Shown here in pieces: positions 1 to 7,144 of a stretch of 12,964 nucleotides of DNA; within the stretch, counting starts at the first letter, position 1, and each line of letters opens with the position of its first letter. The stretch covers positions 1-12,964 of the forward strand of contig JBCBST010000096.1 of the NCBI GenBank assembly GCA_039819115.1, written 5' to 3'. Both the position numbers and the translations under genes were made by a program. The notes under the pieces are model-generated. The model saw only the letters and a list, made by a program, of their open reading frames with translations. It had not been told where the DNA came from and did no database searches. This DNA is from JBCBST01 sp039819115 (GTDB lineage: Bacteria; Bacteroidota; Rhodothermia; Balneolales; Balneolaceae).

Positions 1-5
1 CTTCA

Positions 6-26
6 AAAAGGATTAGCTATCCTTTT
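6..26 (-). terminator. Rho-independent terminator-like hairpin after the AraC-type gene
   Basis: The sequence forms a perfect 8-bp stem, AAAAGGAT (6-13) with ATCCTTTT (19-26), around a 5-nt loop. Read on the minus strand it lies 16 nt beyond the stop codon of the small AraC-type gene, and its 3' arm runs into five T's, as an intrinsic terminator should. The stem is A/T-rich, so its strength is uncertain. The arms are symmetric with A's on one side and T's on the other, so it might also act on transcripts arriving from the left. Confidence 0.6.
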
Positions 27-74
27 CCATTAGCCCTTTTCATTATCCCTTTGCGTTCGCCTTTACCATTAGCC
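27..74. repeat. Short direct repeat CCATTAGCC at the 3' end of the AraC-type gene
   Basis: CCATTAGCC occurs at 27-35 and again at 66-74, each followed by a T-run, with related CCTTT-rich sequence between. The right copy lies in the last codons of the AraC-type gene and the left copy lies just past its stop. This looks like a small local duplication of the gene's lysine-rich tail. No function is evident. Confidence 0.5.
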
Positions 75-387
75 TTTTACGTAATTCGGTAGGTGTACAC
101 TTTAAGTGTCGCTTTATGAACTTATACAATTCTTTCTCATCCTTAAAACCAAACTCCAGAGCTACACAATAGTTCTTTTCGCTTGGATAATCTCTTAAAT
201 AGCGGGTAATCTCTTCAAGCTTAACTTCAATGAATACTTCTTTGGGTCTTTGTCCAAACACTTCTCGGAAATGAAGGGAGAACTTCTCTCTTTCCTGATA
301 CCCCATTTTTTGGGCCCATTCTGCTACACTATGAATTAAGGCGATATTTTCACGAAGAAGGCTTTTTGAGTACTTTAAATTATTCAT
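43..387 (-). CDS. Small AraC-type helix-turn-helix DNA-binding protein
   Basis: The 114-residue protein is little more than one AraC/XylS-type DNA-binding domain. Residues about 20-50 fit the first helix-turn-helix (VAEWAQKMGY, then a recognition-helix region ending in FGQRP). Residues 55-105 fit the linker helix and second HTH: 'ALEFGFKDEKELYKFIKRHL' and 'TPTELRKRL' match the family pattern of LGF-D-F-FK-G-TP-YR. Full-length AraC regulators carry about 150 further N-terminal residues for ligand sensing, and these are absent. It is therefore either a stand-alone DNA-binding domain or controlled by its own level. The tail after residue 106 is short and Lys-rich. It is divergent from the thioesterase gene with 91 nt between starts, so it may regulate that gene; this is inference from position. 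A terminator-like hairpin follows it. Confidence 0.72.
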   Translation of the reverse strand: MNNLKYSKSLLRENIALIHSVAEWAQKMGYQEREKFSLHFREVFGQRPKEVFIEVKLEEITRYLRDYPSEKNYCVALEFGFKDEKELYKFIKRHLKCTPTELRKRLMVKANAKG

Positions 388-478
388 CGTTCTACATTTA
401 TTTTAAACGTCCCCTTAAAGCCCACAATTAATTAACTATTTCTAAGGTTATATTCAACCTCAAATTTTCTAGCATGTT
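388..478. promoter_or_regulatory. Divergent promoter region between AraC-type gene and thioesterase
   Basis: This A/T-rich 91-bp gap must hold the promoters of both flanking genes. On the minus strand TAAAAT (405-400) could be a -10 element, with TTGTGG 16 nt upstream (427-422) as a weak -35. On the plus strand TATATT (449-454) could be a -10, 24 nt before the thioesterase start, but no good -35 accompanies it. No Shine-Dalgarno sequence precedes either gene, which is common in Bacteroidetes-related bacteria. Confidence 0.3.
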
Positions 479-1219
479 ATGAGAAGTGTAACAGAACAAG
501 TTACAGCTACCCACACGGAAACCTTTACTATTCGGGCAAACGAGATTAACACGGATGGTGTCGCCACCCTACCCGCTATATGTGCGTTGTTTCAGGAAGT
601 GGCGGGAAATCACGCGTTGACATTGAATTTTGATATCTCTCAGTTATTGAGCCAGGGTATAACATGGGTTTTATACAAGCTGGATATTTCCATGGTCCGT
701 TACCCGATATGGCGGGAAACCATTACGATAGAAACCTGGCCTCATTCCGGCGATGGATTCCGGGCTTACCGTAATTTTGTTATCCGGAATGAACATGGCG
801 AAGAAATCGGGCATTGCCTTAGTTACTGGCTGATGATGGATATCCATACCAGGCGACCGGTACGCCTCCCTGCAGAAGTCATGGATATGAAATTTGATAA
901 GCGCCCCTACGTAAAAACCATTAAACGGGAACAAATCAAATCCAGAAAGAGCCTGGAACCTTCTCATTCCTTTCATGTGCGACAGTCCGACCTGGATATG
1001 AATAATCATGTAAACAATGTCGCGTACGTGGGCTGGATGCTCGAATCGTTGGAACCAAATACCCTCGTATCTTCAGCCGAAATACAATATATGCGCGAAA
1101 GTAAACAAGGGGACAACATCGATCTATCGGTTCAGCAAGACGGAGAAAATACACTGTTTGTTCAGTTGTCCGCCCAGGAAGGAGTAACTGTTGCACTCGG
1201 TAATTTCACCTTAGGGTAG
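479..1219 (+). CDS. Acyl-ACP thioesterase (FatA/FatB-type double hotdog)
   Basis: This cytoplasmic enzyme of 246 residues releases free fatty acids from acyl-acyl carrier protein. The length fits bacterial members of the acyl-ACP thioesterase family, which have two tandem hotdog domains (here about 10-135 and 155-246). The first carries the substrate-side pattern 'RAYRNFVIRNEHGEEIG' (95-111). The second carries the family signature 'DLDMNNHVNNVAYVGWMLES' (171-190), with D173, N175, H177, N179, N180, Y183, W186 and E189 in the catalytic region. The plant enzymes' later YRREC motif appears as 'QYMRES' (203-208), so the papain-like cysteine is serine here. The start at 479 is the only sensible ATG; the ATG a few bases earlier meets a stop at once. 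It ends one base before the convergent reductase gene ends. Family assignment is firm; chain-length preference cannot be read from sequence. Confidence 0.87.
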   Translation: MRSVTEQVTATHTETFTIRANEINTDGVATLPAICALFQEVAGNHALTLNFDISQLLSQGITWVLYKLDISMVRYPIWRETITIETWPHSGDGFRAYRNFVIRNEHGEEIGHCLSYWLMMDIHTRRPVRLPAEVMDMKFDKRPYVKTIKREQIKSRKSLEPSHSFHVRQSDLDMNNHVNNVAYVGWMLESLEPNTLVSSAEIQYMRESKQGDNIDLSVQQDGENTLFVQLSAQEGVTVALGNFTLG

Positions 1220-1220
1220 A

Positions 1221-2042
1221 CTAATGATCCCAATCCGGAGCAAATTCCGGGTTATTTATCCTTATGCTCTTTTCGAGATCATCAATGGCATAGAAGTCTT
1301 CATCTTCCAGCTGGAAATCGTAAATCTGAACATACTCTTCCAGTTCCTGCAGGTCAGAAAAAGTGGGTATGGCAATCACCTGTTCCTGCTCTATTAACCA
1401 GCGCAAGGCTATCTGTGCGGGCGATTTCCCATACTTTTTTGCGATATGCTGAATGAGATCATTATGCGCGATTTTTCCACCTGCTGTAGGCAGATAAGCA
1501 CCTAGCATAATATCATGCACTGACGCATAGTCCAGCATATCAAACGGGCCTATAAAAGGATGATATTCAATCTGATTACAAAACACCGGAGCACCTATCT
1601 CTTCATTAAACTCGGACATTAAGTCCATAGTAAAATTGGATGCTCCAATATGCAGCACCTTTCCCTGATCACGCAGCGATAACATAGCTTCTACCGTCTC
1701 TCTGAGCTCTACTTCCGGGTTGGGCCAGTGGATGAGCAGTAAATCCATATAATCCAACTCCATTTCACTGAGCGCATGTTCCGTAGAGGCAATCACACGA
1801 TCCTCTTCGAGATTGGTATGCCATAACTTGGTAGTAATAAATAATTGTTCCCGCGGTAACCGGGTTTTACGGATGGCCTCACCTACATCGCGTTCATTTT
1901 TATGATCCTGGGCCAGGTCAAAGTGACGAAAGCCAAGCTCGATGGCTTTTTGGATAACAAGAGTACATTCTTTCCCGAAGAGTTTAAATGTTGAAAGTCC
2001 GAGTTCGGGTACCTCGGTCTCCTGAATGATTTTGGAGTTCAT
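1221..2042 (-). CDS. Aldo/keto reductase, DkgB-like, with His at the catalytic Tyr position
   Basis: The 273-residue protein is a single-domain TIM-barrel aldo/keto reductase expected to reduce carbonyls with NAD(P)H in the cytoplasm. Its course follows E. coli DkgB (2,5-diketo-D-gluconate reductase B): 'FITTKLW' (68-74), 'LLLIHWPNP' (101-109), 'IGASNFT' (132-138), 'NQIEYHPF' (156-163) and a final 'FAPDWDH'. Three of the four catalytic residues are present: D42, K72 and H105. The fourth, the proton-donating tyrosine, should be at position 47; the codon at 1902-1904 reads His (AQDHKNE where the family has A-x-Y-x-NE). The NADPH-phosphate loop 'IPTFSDLQELEEY' (225-237) also lacks the usual Lys/Ser and Arg. 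It may therefore be an altered-specificity or poorly active reductase. The 80-nt upstream gap carries its own promoter-like elements. Confidence 0.92.
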   Translation of the reverse strand: MNSKIIQETEVPELGLSTFKLFGKECTLVIQKAIELGFRHFDLAQDHKNERDVGEAIRKTRLPREQLFITTKLWHTNLEEDRVIASTEHALSEMELDYMDLLLIHWPNPEVELRETVEAMLSLRDQGKVLHIGASNFTMDLMSEFNEEIGAPVFCNQIEYHPFIGPFDMLDYASVHDIMLGAYLPTAGGKIAHNDLIQHIAKKYGKSPAQIALRWLIEQEQVIAIPTFSDLQELEEYVQIYDFQLEDEDFYAIDDLEKSIRINNPEFAPDWDH

Positions 2043-2083
2043 GGTTATGAATGAGCGTACGTAGAAGGGTTGGTTTAGTGTTA

Positions 2084-2115
2084 ATTATACATTACTTACC
2101 GCGGAATCGATTCCG
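2084..2115 (-). promoter_or_regulatory. Putative promoter and palindromic operator of the aldo/keto reductase gene
   Basis: On the minus strand a perfect TATAAT (2089-2084) lies 41 nt before the reductase start, a good position for a -10 element. No TTGACA-like box is found. Instead the -35 area is occupied by CGGAATCGATTCCG (2102-2115), a perfect 14-bp palindrome. A palindrome at this place suggests binding of a dimeric regulator. An alternative is that the palindrome acts as a weak hairpin ending the transcript of the secreted-protein gene, whose stop is at 2123-2125, but no T-run follows it. An 8-bp inverted repeat, AATGAGCG (2050-2057) and CGCTCATT (2120-2127), brackets the gap. Confidence 0.42.
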
Positions 2116-2122
2116 GTTGCGC

Positions 2123-4933
2123 TCATTTGACAAGTGTCATTTTTCGAGTCATAATTTTATTACCAACTTCCAGCTGGTAGATATACATACCACTGGGTTT
2201 ATCACTTGCATCCCAATCGATCTGATGCTCACCTGAGTTCATTACTCCCTGCATCAAAACAGCAATGGGCTGTCCAACCACATTAAACACTGAAAGGCGC
2301 ACTTCCTGTGTTTCCGGCAGATAAAAAGAAATCGTCGTTACCGGGTTAAACGGATTGGGATAGTTTTGATAGAGTTCGAGTTCCTCGGGAAGCTCGTTAT
2401 TCAATTCTTCCGTTACCGGTGGTACTATTCGGAGTGCAAACTGAGTGTGTACTTGAATTCCGGAAGTTAACAGTCCTGCCTCTTGGGTTTGAGGATCCGC
2501 ATAACTGTTCAAAAAGGGGATATCAACCGATTCCAGTTCAAAAAGTTCGAACTCCTCTCCCGTTTCTGTATGTACCAAAAACAACTGCCATTCCGTGGGA
2601 ATATAGTCCCAGCCTACAATCGAAAACGAGGCATCGCCGTCATCGGTAGACCAAAACTGAATGGGAACTTCCATCGTTGTTCCCAGGTCGGCATTCAAAC
2701 CTACATCAGACAAGGGCGATGATGTATGTATGGCTGCTAAGTGAACCGAACGTTCGTTAAAAGGGTGTAGTGCGTGGTAGGCATTAATATCAGCCTGTTG
2801 GTTAACCTCGAATAAAGAATCTTCCGGTTGTCGTATATAAAACTCGATCTCATCGGTACCGGTATCTGTTTCCAGTATCAATTTAAACGAATCCGGCATT
2901 TCAATCTCTTCTTCCGCTAACCCTGCCTCGTTGTATCCTTCCTCCAGAGTAAAGTTTATAACCACCGGTTCCAGAGGTTCTTTGATGTGAATCCACACCC
3001 AGCTACCAGATTCGATCACATCCCGTCGTTCCAGGTATCGGGAGTTGAAACGGGCTGGATTTACTTTATCAAACGCATAGATATGAATCCGCTCCGGAGT
3101 AATTTCAATAAGGTCAGAGAGTTGAGCAACGAATTGTTCAACATGTACTCGTCCCGGATATGCAAGGTGTACAAGATTAAATCCTTCTCTATCGTTGATG
3201 GTACCATCTTCATTTACATCGGTTGCCGAAACCTTAATTGTCAAGCTACGTTCTTCGGGTTGTTCCGGATCACGTATCTCATCCCGAGAAAGTGTATCTC
3301 CCTCCAGAGAGACGGGAGATTCAAACAAAAACAGTTGAGCCTGCCCAGTTACATCCGATTCAAAGTTCCTACGTTGCTCGTTCCAGCTAAATCCCTGCTT
3401 CTGCACTTCCAGAGATCGAATGAAATCGGATAACTCTGAACGGGAATACCAACCTTCCTCCAGACTGGTGATTCGTTGATCCGCAGCCTGAGATGAGCTT
3501 AACGCAGGTGCAGATAACTCTGTCCGGCCTTGGTTTTGTGATGAAAGTGGTTGAACCTCGGTCATCAACTCGCCGGGTTCTCTTACGATATCTCTTTGTC
3601 GAAATGGAGTATCAAACACAAAACGGCCATGATGATCATAGAGCGATACAGTTCCATCCGACTTTTTCATGTTCAGTGCTTTACTTCCTAACGCATAGGC
3701 ATTCTGGATGTCGGTACCTGGTAGTTCATCAACGATATAGAAACGGGATGTCGCTTCAGCCGGTATAACGTGTGATCCGGAGATTACCGCCTTTTGTTTA
3801 CCCAGGCGCACCTCCCATCCTTTGAGATCAATACCGATAGACTCAAGATTGATGAGTTCAATATAAGCCGGTGTGTTACTGAGCTCTGCATGTATTTTTG
3901 TAATCGCAACCGAAGGAATTTCATCATCCGAGATGAAAGCGGTATGCCCCATAAAATCACCAAAACTCCCTTTCGTAAGGTTATGTAGTCTGAAATACGC
4001 CGTTTCCCTCCCCTCATACTGATTATCGTCCGCCAGTGGAATTCTGATCATCTGCACGGCATCTCCAATGATACCCGTAAAGTTGATGGTTTCAGCTATC
4101 GTACTATCAAAATCGGCCTGGTTTGAGGTGCTGAGTAAAGAATCGAAACGAACTCCCACTTCCAGTTTCGAACCATCATGCTCGTGAATGGCTACTTTCA
4201 GCGTAATCACCTGCTCGTTCTCTGCCAGCGAACTCACGCTCTCATGAAATAGAATAACGGGTGCATTCAGAATGTTCAACCGGGTCCGGAAGGGTGTAAA
4301 TACAGTCTCTTCTTCTCCTTTCCAATGTACTTCTTTTGCAAGGTAAGCCCTTAACATAGATCGGGTACCACTTGCTCCATTGCGTACAAAATACTGGTAG
4401 TTGTTCAGACTCCCGAGCTTAACAAGAGTATGGTTCTCCTCAGATAAAGAAAAAGGAATGCCCGACCCCTGTTTTTTCCGGGCATTCCACACATCAGGAT
4501 GACCCCATCCTAAAGCGTAAACAAATCGTTGTTCATCCGTATCCTTTTGATAGATAAAGATGTGGTTACTTCCTTCTTCGAGCAGCAGCTTCCCTTTTGT
4601 GCTTAACCCCTCTGTCGTTAGATCACCCATAACAGAAAGTATAGTCCCGGCAGCAATCCTGTCCCGTACCTCAACCTCAATAAACGAATCCTGTTGAAGG
4701 ATGTCCGATTTACTATCCCATCTCCCCTGAGCAACAAAAAAAGTGGTTCCTTTTTCCAGGCTAACTAAAGGAACCATGTCCAATGAAGCGTTTGCCGAGT
4801 TAGCAGTAACAATAACGACATCACCGGGGATCAATACAGATTGGCTGGCAACCGGTATTGAAAAAAGAGCGACGAAGAGAAGGGCGATATGTAATTGTTT
4901 TGAAAAAAGTGCTAATGGTAGCGGTATTACCAT
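2123..4933 (-). CDS. Large secreted multidomain protein with T9SS type A sorting domain (lamin-tail/Calx-beta-like)
   Basis: The 936-residue protein is built for export. A signal peptide covers residues 1-30, with a hydrophobic core at 14-28 and probable cleavage after VAS30. Residues 31-200 ('PGDVVIVTANSANAS', then 'LGWGHPDVWNARKKQG') resemble the N-terminal domain found in lamin-tail surface proteins. About 221-338 fits a Calx-beta domain ('ISDDEIP' at its end), and 341-440 fits a lamin-tail domain ('AYIELINLESIGIDLKGWEVR'). A Ser/Gln-rich linker spans 455-487. 'DVNEDGTIND' (572-581) is a dockerin-like calcium loop. Residues 850-936 form a T9SS type A C-terminal sorting domain: 'LYQNYPNPFNPVTTISF' (854-870), then 'FNVVGQPIAVL' and 'SGMYIYQLEVGNKIMTRKM'. 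The product should cross the inner membrane by Sec and the outer membrane by T9SS, with the tail removed. No enzymatic motif is recognised; a structural or adhesive role is a guess. The start is the first ATG of the frame. Confidence 0.9.
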   Translation of the reverse strand: MVIPLPLALFSKQLHIALLFVALFSIPVASQSVLIPGDVVIVTANSANASLDMVPLVSLEKGTTFFVAQGRWDSKSDILQQDSFIEVEVRDRIAAGTILSVMGDLTTEGLSTKGKLLLEEGSNHIFIYQKDTDEQRFVYALGWGHPDVWNARKKQGSGIPFSLSEENHTLVKLGSLNNYQYFVRNGASGTRSMLRAYLAKEVHWKGEEETVFTPFRTRLNILNAPVILFHESVSSLAENEQVITLKVAIHEHDGSKLEVGVRFDSLLSTSNQADFDSTIAETINFTGIIGDAVQMIRIPLADDNQYEGRETAYFRLHNLTKGSFGDFMGHTAFISDDEIPSVAITKIHAELSNTPAYIELINLESIGIDLKGWEVRLGKQKAVISGSHVIPAEATSRFYIVDELPGTDIQNAYALGSKALNMKKSDGTVSLYDHHGRFVFDTPFRQRDIVREPGELMTEVQPLSSQNQGRTELSAPALSSSQAADQRITSLEEGWYSRSELSDFIRSLEVQKQGFSWNEQRRNFESDVTGQAQLFLFESPVSLEGDTLSRDEIRDPEQPEERSLTIKVSATDVNEDGTINDREGFNLVHLAYPGRVHVEQFVAQLSDLIEITPERIHIYAFDKVNPARFNSRYLERRDVIESGSWVWIHIKEPLEPVVINFTLEEGYNEAGLAEEEIEMPDSFKLILETDTGTDEIEFYIRQPEDSLFEVNQQADINAYHALHPFNERSVHLAAIHTSSPLSDVGLNADLGTTMEVPIQFWSTDDGDASFSIVGWDYIPTEWQLFLVHTETGEEFELFELESVDIPFLNSYADPQTQEAGLLTSGIQVHTQFALRIVPPVTEELNNELPEELELYQNYPNPFNPVTTISFYLPETQEVRLSVFNVVGQPIAVLMQGVMNSGEHQIDWDASDKPSGMYIYQLEVGNKIMTRKMTLVK

Positions 4934-4982
4934 AGGCTACAAACCAATTGTTAATATCTGCAAATAAGGGAATTTAGATGAT

Positions 4983-5007
4983 AATGGCACGTACTATTTG
5001 CGCCATT
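4983..5007 (-). terminator. Weak hairpin after the symporter gene
   Basis: AATGGC (4983-4988) and GCCATT (5002-5007) form a 6-bp stem with a 13-nt loop, 8 nt past the symporter stop codon on the minus strand. No T-run follows, so it is not a classical intrinsic terminator. It could slow or partly end transcription, or protect the 3' end of the upstream mRNA, before the 936-aa gene begins 49 nt later. Confidence 0.28.
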
Positions 5008-5015
5008 CTCAAAAA

Positions 5016-6314
5016 TTAATCTTCCAGGTTAGCTTCCCCTACTTTCCCCTCCCAGGAAGCTACAGAGAGGGCCACTGCCGCATCTCCGGTTATGTTTACT
5101 GTGGTACGGCACATGTCCAGAATACGATCTACGCCGAGAATAAGGGCGATTCCTGCAACGGGTACTTGTATAGACTCCAGTACAACAACCAGCATTACAA
5201 TTCCTGCACCGGGTACACCGGCAGCACCAATCGAAGCAAGCGTAGCTGTAAGTACAATGGTAAGCTGTTGGCCTATACTAAGATCCATACCGAGTGCCTG
5301 CGCAATAAACACAGCAGCCACAGCCTGGTACAAACTGGTTCCATCCATGTTTATCGTAGATCCGACCGGAAGCACAAAACTTGCGACTTCCTCTTCCACA
5401 CCCAGATTTTTTTCCACCCGTTCCATCGTTACCGGAAGGGTGGCCGAGCTTGAACTTGTACTAAATCCAAGGAGCATAGCCGGTCGTATGGCCCGGAAGA
5501 ATGTGCTCAATGAAACCTTACTGAATACTTTAAACAAACTGGTATAGATCAGGAGCACGTGAATTAACAAGGCAGATAAAACGGTGAGGCAGTACGCACC
5601 TAAGGCATACAACAAATCTGCTGCTTTAGAAAGATCATCACCGGCCAGGTCTACAATAACAGCTGCCATTAACGCAAATACTCCATAGGGCGCTGTTGCC
5701 ATAATCATGTTCACCACTTCGATAATCACATCGTTGAAAGCCTGGAACACATTGACTAATAGTTTACCACTCTCCCCTCCTATTTGTATGATGCCAACAC
5801 CCAGGAGAATGGCCACTAATACAATCTGGAGCATTTTTGAGTTATCCGTCGCTGCCTCAAAGAAATTGGATGGAACAATATCCACGAAGAAATCCATAAT
5901 GGTGCGTTCGCGAACTTCACGGGCAGATTCCTGCCGACCTTCTATCGTACTGCTGTAGGATGCCTGTAATTCTTGTTTGGTTTGCTCAGGCAGAGATTTA
6001 CCAGGTTGCCATACATTAACCGAAACGAGGCCTATGGTAATAGCACATACCGTAGTAACCAGGTAAATGCCAATGGTTTTAAATCCCATTCTCGAGAGGC
6101 TGGCTGTATCGTTTAAGCTGGTTACCCCAACAACTAATGAAGCCAGAACCAAAGGAACCGCAATAAGCTTGAGCAAGGTGATAAAAATTGTACCAAAGGG
6201 TTTTATATAATCGGTGGTGAATTCGTTAAGACCTACCAAACTGGAGATCAGCCCCCATACAATTCCTAAAACTAACCCGATAATGATTTGCCAGTGCAGC
6301 TTTTTATACCACAT
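5016..6314 (-). CDS. Dicarboxylate/amino acid:cation symporter (DAACS family, GltP/GltT type)
   Basis: The 432-residue inner-membrane protein should import glutamate, aspartate or C4-dicarboxylates together with Na+ or H+. It has the full glutamate-transporter fold signature. Hairpin HP1 carries the serine-rich 'STSSSSATLP' (285-294), TM7 carries 'NMDGT' (322-326), HP2 carries 'ASIGAAGVPGAG' (360-371), and TM8 carries 'DRILDMCRTTVNITGD' (396-411). By alignment with the archaeal homologue GltPh, cation ligands N322, D324, N407 and D411 and substrate residues D400, R403 and T404 are all present. R403 binds the side-chain carboxylate in the family, so an acidic substrate is the best reading. A charged stretch at about 103-140 is a loop between early membrane helices. 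Its ATG overlaps the stop of the DUF92 gene by one base (TAATG), which implies translational coupling. Confidence 0.94.
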   Translation of the reverse strand: MWYKKLHWQIIIGLVLGIVWGLISSLVGLNEFTTDYIKPFGTIFITLLKLIAVPLVLASLVVGVTSLNDTASLSRMGFKTIGIYLVTTVCAITIGLVSVNVWQPGKSLPEQTKQELQASYSSTIEGRQESAREVRERTIMDFFVDIVPSNFFEAATDNSKMLQIVLVAILLGVGIIQIGGESGKLLVNVFQAFNDVIIEVVNMIMATAPYGVFALMAAVIVDLAGDDLSKAADLLYALGAYCLTVLSALLIHVLLIYTSLFKVFSKVSLSTFFRAIRPAMLLGFSTSSSSATLPVTMERVEKNLGVEEEVASFVLPVGSTINMDGTSLYQAVAAVFIAQALGMDLSIGQQLTIVLTATLASIGAAGVPGAGIVMLVVVLESIQVPVAGIALILGVDRILDMCRTTVNITGDAAVALSVASWEGKVGEANLED

Positions 6315-7144
6315 TATAGACCTATGCTAAAAGTTATAATCAGGGCTAATACAGAAGCTGAGCCACAGGCCAGCCAGTTTACCCAGTTGTTATCAATGCT
6401 AAGGGACAGAGTCTCGCTTGGTAATCCACCCAATGAGAACTGTCGATGCTGAAGAGTAGCTCCCAGAACAGAGTCTGCTAAACTTCCTAAAAAACCTGCA
6501 ATTCCTACAATAAGAGCTCCGGTAACCGTTCCTAACTCGGATTGCAAACTAAAGATCGAGGCAATCAGAAATGCTCCCAGTAGTGAAAAGAGCGTACCCG
6601 AGATGCTTATTCCCCCGTCAGTACCTGGTTCTACCACATCACCGGAAGTGATTAACCATGTTTTTCCTTTCATTCGGTTCCCTCCCAGTTCGGTCGCCCA
6701 TGTATCGGCTGTGGCACTTGCCACACTAACAATGGCAGCAATCAAAAAAGCATCTACTTTGCTCAGAAACCACACAATGATCCAGAGTGCAAACCAGAAT
6801 CCGTTTGCCCAAACCTGGATTCCGTTTCTACGGTAACGCTTTTCCAGAAAACCATCGCCGGAAATCAAATCTTTGGATGCCACAGACCCGGTAAAAAAAA
6901 ATGCAACCACGATTAAGGCACCGGTAAGTCCACCTAAGCCAAATGCGATGGTTCCAAAAATGGATGCTGCCGTTGCTCCGTCGTAAGTAAGCCAGTTAAG
7001 TATGAAGGCAGACCAGGCCAGGAACGAAGCCAATACCAAGGCCAGCAGAATACGGAGATGATCATCGGCTTTGGCAACCGAAAAAAACAGGACGACAAGA
7101 AAAAAAGAGAAAAAGATATTTACCAGTCGGTCAAGCACCAGCAA
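6314..7144 (-). CDS. DUF92 family integral membrane protein (possible isoprenyl-phosphate kinase relative)
   Basis: The 276-residue protein has about six to seven hydrophobic segments and the conserved DUF92/TMEM19 motifs: 'LNWLTYDGATAA' (49-60), 'VWANG' (111-115), 'ATADTWATELGG' (144-155), 'GTDGGISISGT' (174-184) and 'SLADSVLGATLQ' (221-232). The Asp/Glu-rich loops (D55, D147, E152, D176, D224) are typical of the family. Plant VTE6, which makes phytyl diphosphate from phytyl phosphate, belongs to this family, so a prenyl-phosphate kinase role is possible but unproven in bacteria. The likely start is a TTG at 7144-7142 directly after the TAA of the preceding gene and in the same frame; GTG at 7138-7136 is the alternative. 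No ATG is available near the N-terminus. The stop overlaps the symporter start. Confidence 0.88.
   Translation of the reverse strand: MLVLDRLVNIFFSFFLVVLFFSVAKADDHLRILLALVLASFLAWSAFILNWLTYDGATAASIFGTIAFGLGGLTGALIVVAFFFTGSVASKDLISGDGFLEKRYRRNGIQVWANGFWFALWIIVWFLSKVDAFLIAAIVSVASATADTWATELGGNRMKGKTWLITSGDVVEPGTDGGISISGTLFSLLGAFLIASIFSLQSELGTVTGALIVGIAGFLGSLADSVLGATLQHRQFSLGGLPSETLSLSIDNNWVNWLACGSASVLALIITFSIGL

Noticed and set aside
2987..3433. 148-codon plus-strand frame inside the T9SS cargo gene
   Set aside because: It lies wholly opposite a continuous 936-codon gene with coherent domains at both ends.
4998..5547. Two 151-codon plus-strand frames opposite the symporter
   Set aside because: They are complements of a full-length, motif-complete transporter and have Ser/Thr- or Cys/His-rich non-protein-like composition.
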